A stretch of 64,000 nucleotides of DNA, taken from Chondrilla cf. caribensis (lineage: Eukaryota; Porifera; Demospongiae; Chondrillida; Chondrillidae). The position numbers and the translations under genes were made by a program. The notes beneath the pieces were generated by a model, which ran no database searches, was not told the origin of the DNA, and saw only the letters and a program-made list of their open reading frames with translations. Each line of letters opens with the position of its first letter. The stretch's first letter is position 1. Positions 63,224-64,000 of this stretch are shown in pieces. The stretch spans positions 2,640,352 to 2,704,351 of the forward strand of contig OZ026550.1 in NCBI GenBank assembly GCA_964020155.1, read 5' to 3'.

Positions 63224-63982
63224 ATGGATAGTGTAGCTGTTTTTGTGCAGATTGGTCCTTTCGACCTGACGGTGGAGGATTGGACACAGTATTCAGAACG
63301 CCTGGAACTGTTCATGGACGCTAACGCTATACAAGCAAGTGCGAAACGGAAGAAGGTTATTCTAGCTACAATAGGTGCTACAGCCTACAAACTGCTGAGG
63401 AATTTGGTCAGCCCTATGAAGCCAGCAGACGTGGAGTTGGACGTACTGAAAGACAAGCTTCAACAGCACTACAGTCCGAAACTGTCAGAAATAGTTCAGC
63501 GCTTTAAGTTCAACACTCTCTTGAGGAAGCCTGGGGAGTCTGTGGCACATTTTCTTTCACAACTCAGAGCCCTAGCAGAATTTTACAATTATGGCGACAC
63601 CTTGGACACTATGCTCAGGGATAGATTCGTTTGCGGTATCGAGAATCAGGTCATGCAAAGGAAACTCCTAGCGGAAGCGGATCTTACCCTTAAGAAAGCG
63701 GTGGATATTGCTTTATCTATCGAAGCAGCCGAGAAAGATGCAAGATTTTTGGGAGAGACGTCTACACCATTGCAGCCAGTTACTCAGAAAGTTCACAAGG
63801 TTAAGACTTCATCGGTCAACGCTCGTCCCAAGCCTACTACGTCTGCATCTATCTGCTATCGATGTGGAGGGGAGGATCACAGTGCACAGCAGTGCAAGTT
63901 CAAATCTGCTGTTTGTCATTTCTGTAAAAAGAAAGGTCATCTACAAAAAGTTTGCAGAGCACGGGCAAAAGCTAGCCAGTGA
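63224..63982 (+). CDS. gag: Ty3/gypsy Gag polyprotein
   Basis: 252 aa, ATG 25 bp after the LTR. The central region (RLELFMDANAI, LLRNLVSPMKPADVELDVLK, RFKFNTLLRKPGESVAHFLSQLRAL) is the capsid-like retrotransposon Gag domain. The C-terminal nucleocapsid has two CCHC zinc knuckles, CYRCGGEDHSAQQC and CHFCKKKGHLQKVC. The reading frame is undamaged to its stop, so the element may be young. Pol would lie beyond the window edge, reached by frameshift or readthrough. Confidence 0.9.
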   Translation: MDSVAVFVQIGPFDLTVEDWTQYSERLELFMDANAIQASAKRKKVILATIGATAYKLLRNLVSPMKPADVELDVLKDKLQQHYSPKLSEIVQRFKFNTLLRKPGESVAHFLSQLRALAEFYNYGDTLDTMLRDRFVCGIENQVMQRKLLAEADLTLKKAVDIALSIEAAEKDARFLGETSTPLQPVTQKVHKVKTSSVNARPKPTTSASICYRCGGEDHSAQQCKFKSAVCHFCKKKGHLQKVCRARAKASQ

Positions 63983-64000
63983 AGCTCGCATGGGAAAATA

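Overview
The window looks like a gene-dense but repeat-rich stretch of a metazoan genome, most likely a sponge or another early-branching animal. The reasons are spliced genes with GT-AG introns, AT-rich flanks, Gly-X-Y collagens, 7TM proteins, and LINE, Penelope-like, Ty3/gypsy and Tc1-type elements. The species call is inference only; no marker gene fixes it.

The backbone is a head-to-tail array of eight collagen genes on the + strand, with start codons near 717, 9064, 26404, 36854, 44261, 50967, 55416 and 61556. Each has a 199-nt first exon (signal peptide plus coiled coil) and, except for the eighth, one large second exon. That exon begins with a basic RTRR motif and a Cys-X-Cys pair, then carries a long Gly-X-Y domain. 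Five copies look intact or nearly so (1 to 5). Copy 7 has a GC 5' splice site, copy 6 has a one-base frameshift, and copy 8 shows only exon 1 before a Ty3/gypsy element starts. Every copy has a (CA)n tract about 230-300 bp upstream, a TATA-like box about 60-77 bp upstream, and a TTGTGGTTACCACAA-type palindrome just downstream of that box. Intron content splits the array into copies 1-3 (short introns or CA-filled) and copies 4-8 (introns carrying, except in copy 6, an antisense ORF block).

Between the collagen genes, in convergent orientation, lies a second family: two-exon, 498-aa secretory-pathway proteins with a Cys-containing extracellular domain and seven predicted membrane segments. Two copies are intact (16.1-18.7 kb and 30.8-32.9 kb), one is a frameshifted pseudogene (5.9-6.5 kb) and three are exon-1 relics (33.7, 41.3 and 47.3-48.2 kb). 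The collagen and 7TM genes therefore duplicated as one multi-gene unit that later decayed unevenly. Just upstream of each collagen copy from 2 to 8 there is also a relic of an older collagen-like exon.

The array has been hit by mobile DNA: an internally deleted LINE (12.5-15.0 kb), a class II insertion in a 7TM intron (17.2-17.9 kb), an LTR with primer-binding site (20.1-20.5 kb), a Penelope-like relic (23.7-24.7 kb), a Tc1-type non-autonomous element inside a 7TM relic (47.35-48.04 kb), a short foldback element (4.34-4.46 kb), a LINE tail (58.8 kb) and a Ty3/gypsy 5' end (about 62.97 kb to the window edge). The rest is duplicated intergenic sequence and microsatellite. No rRNA, tRNA or CRISPR was recognised. 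How the collagens and 7TM proteins relate functionally is unknown; their repeated co-duplication is the most interesting lead.
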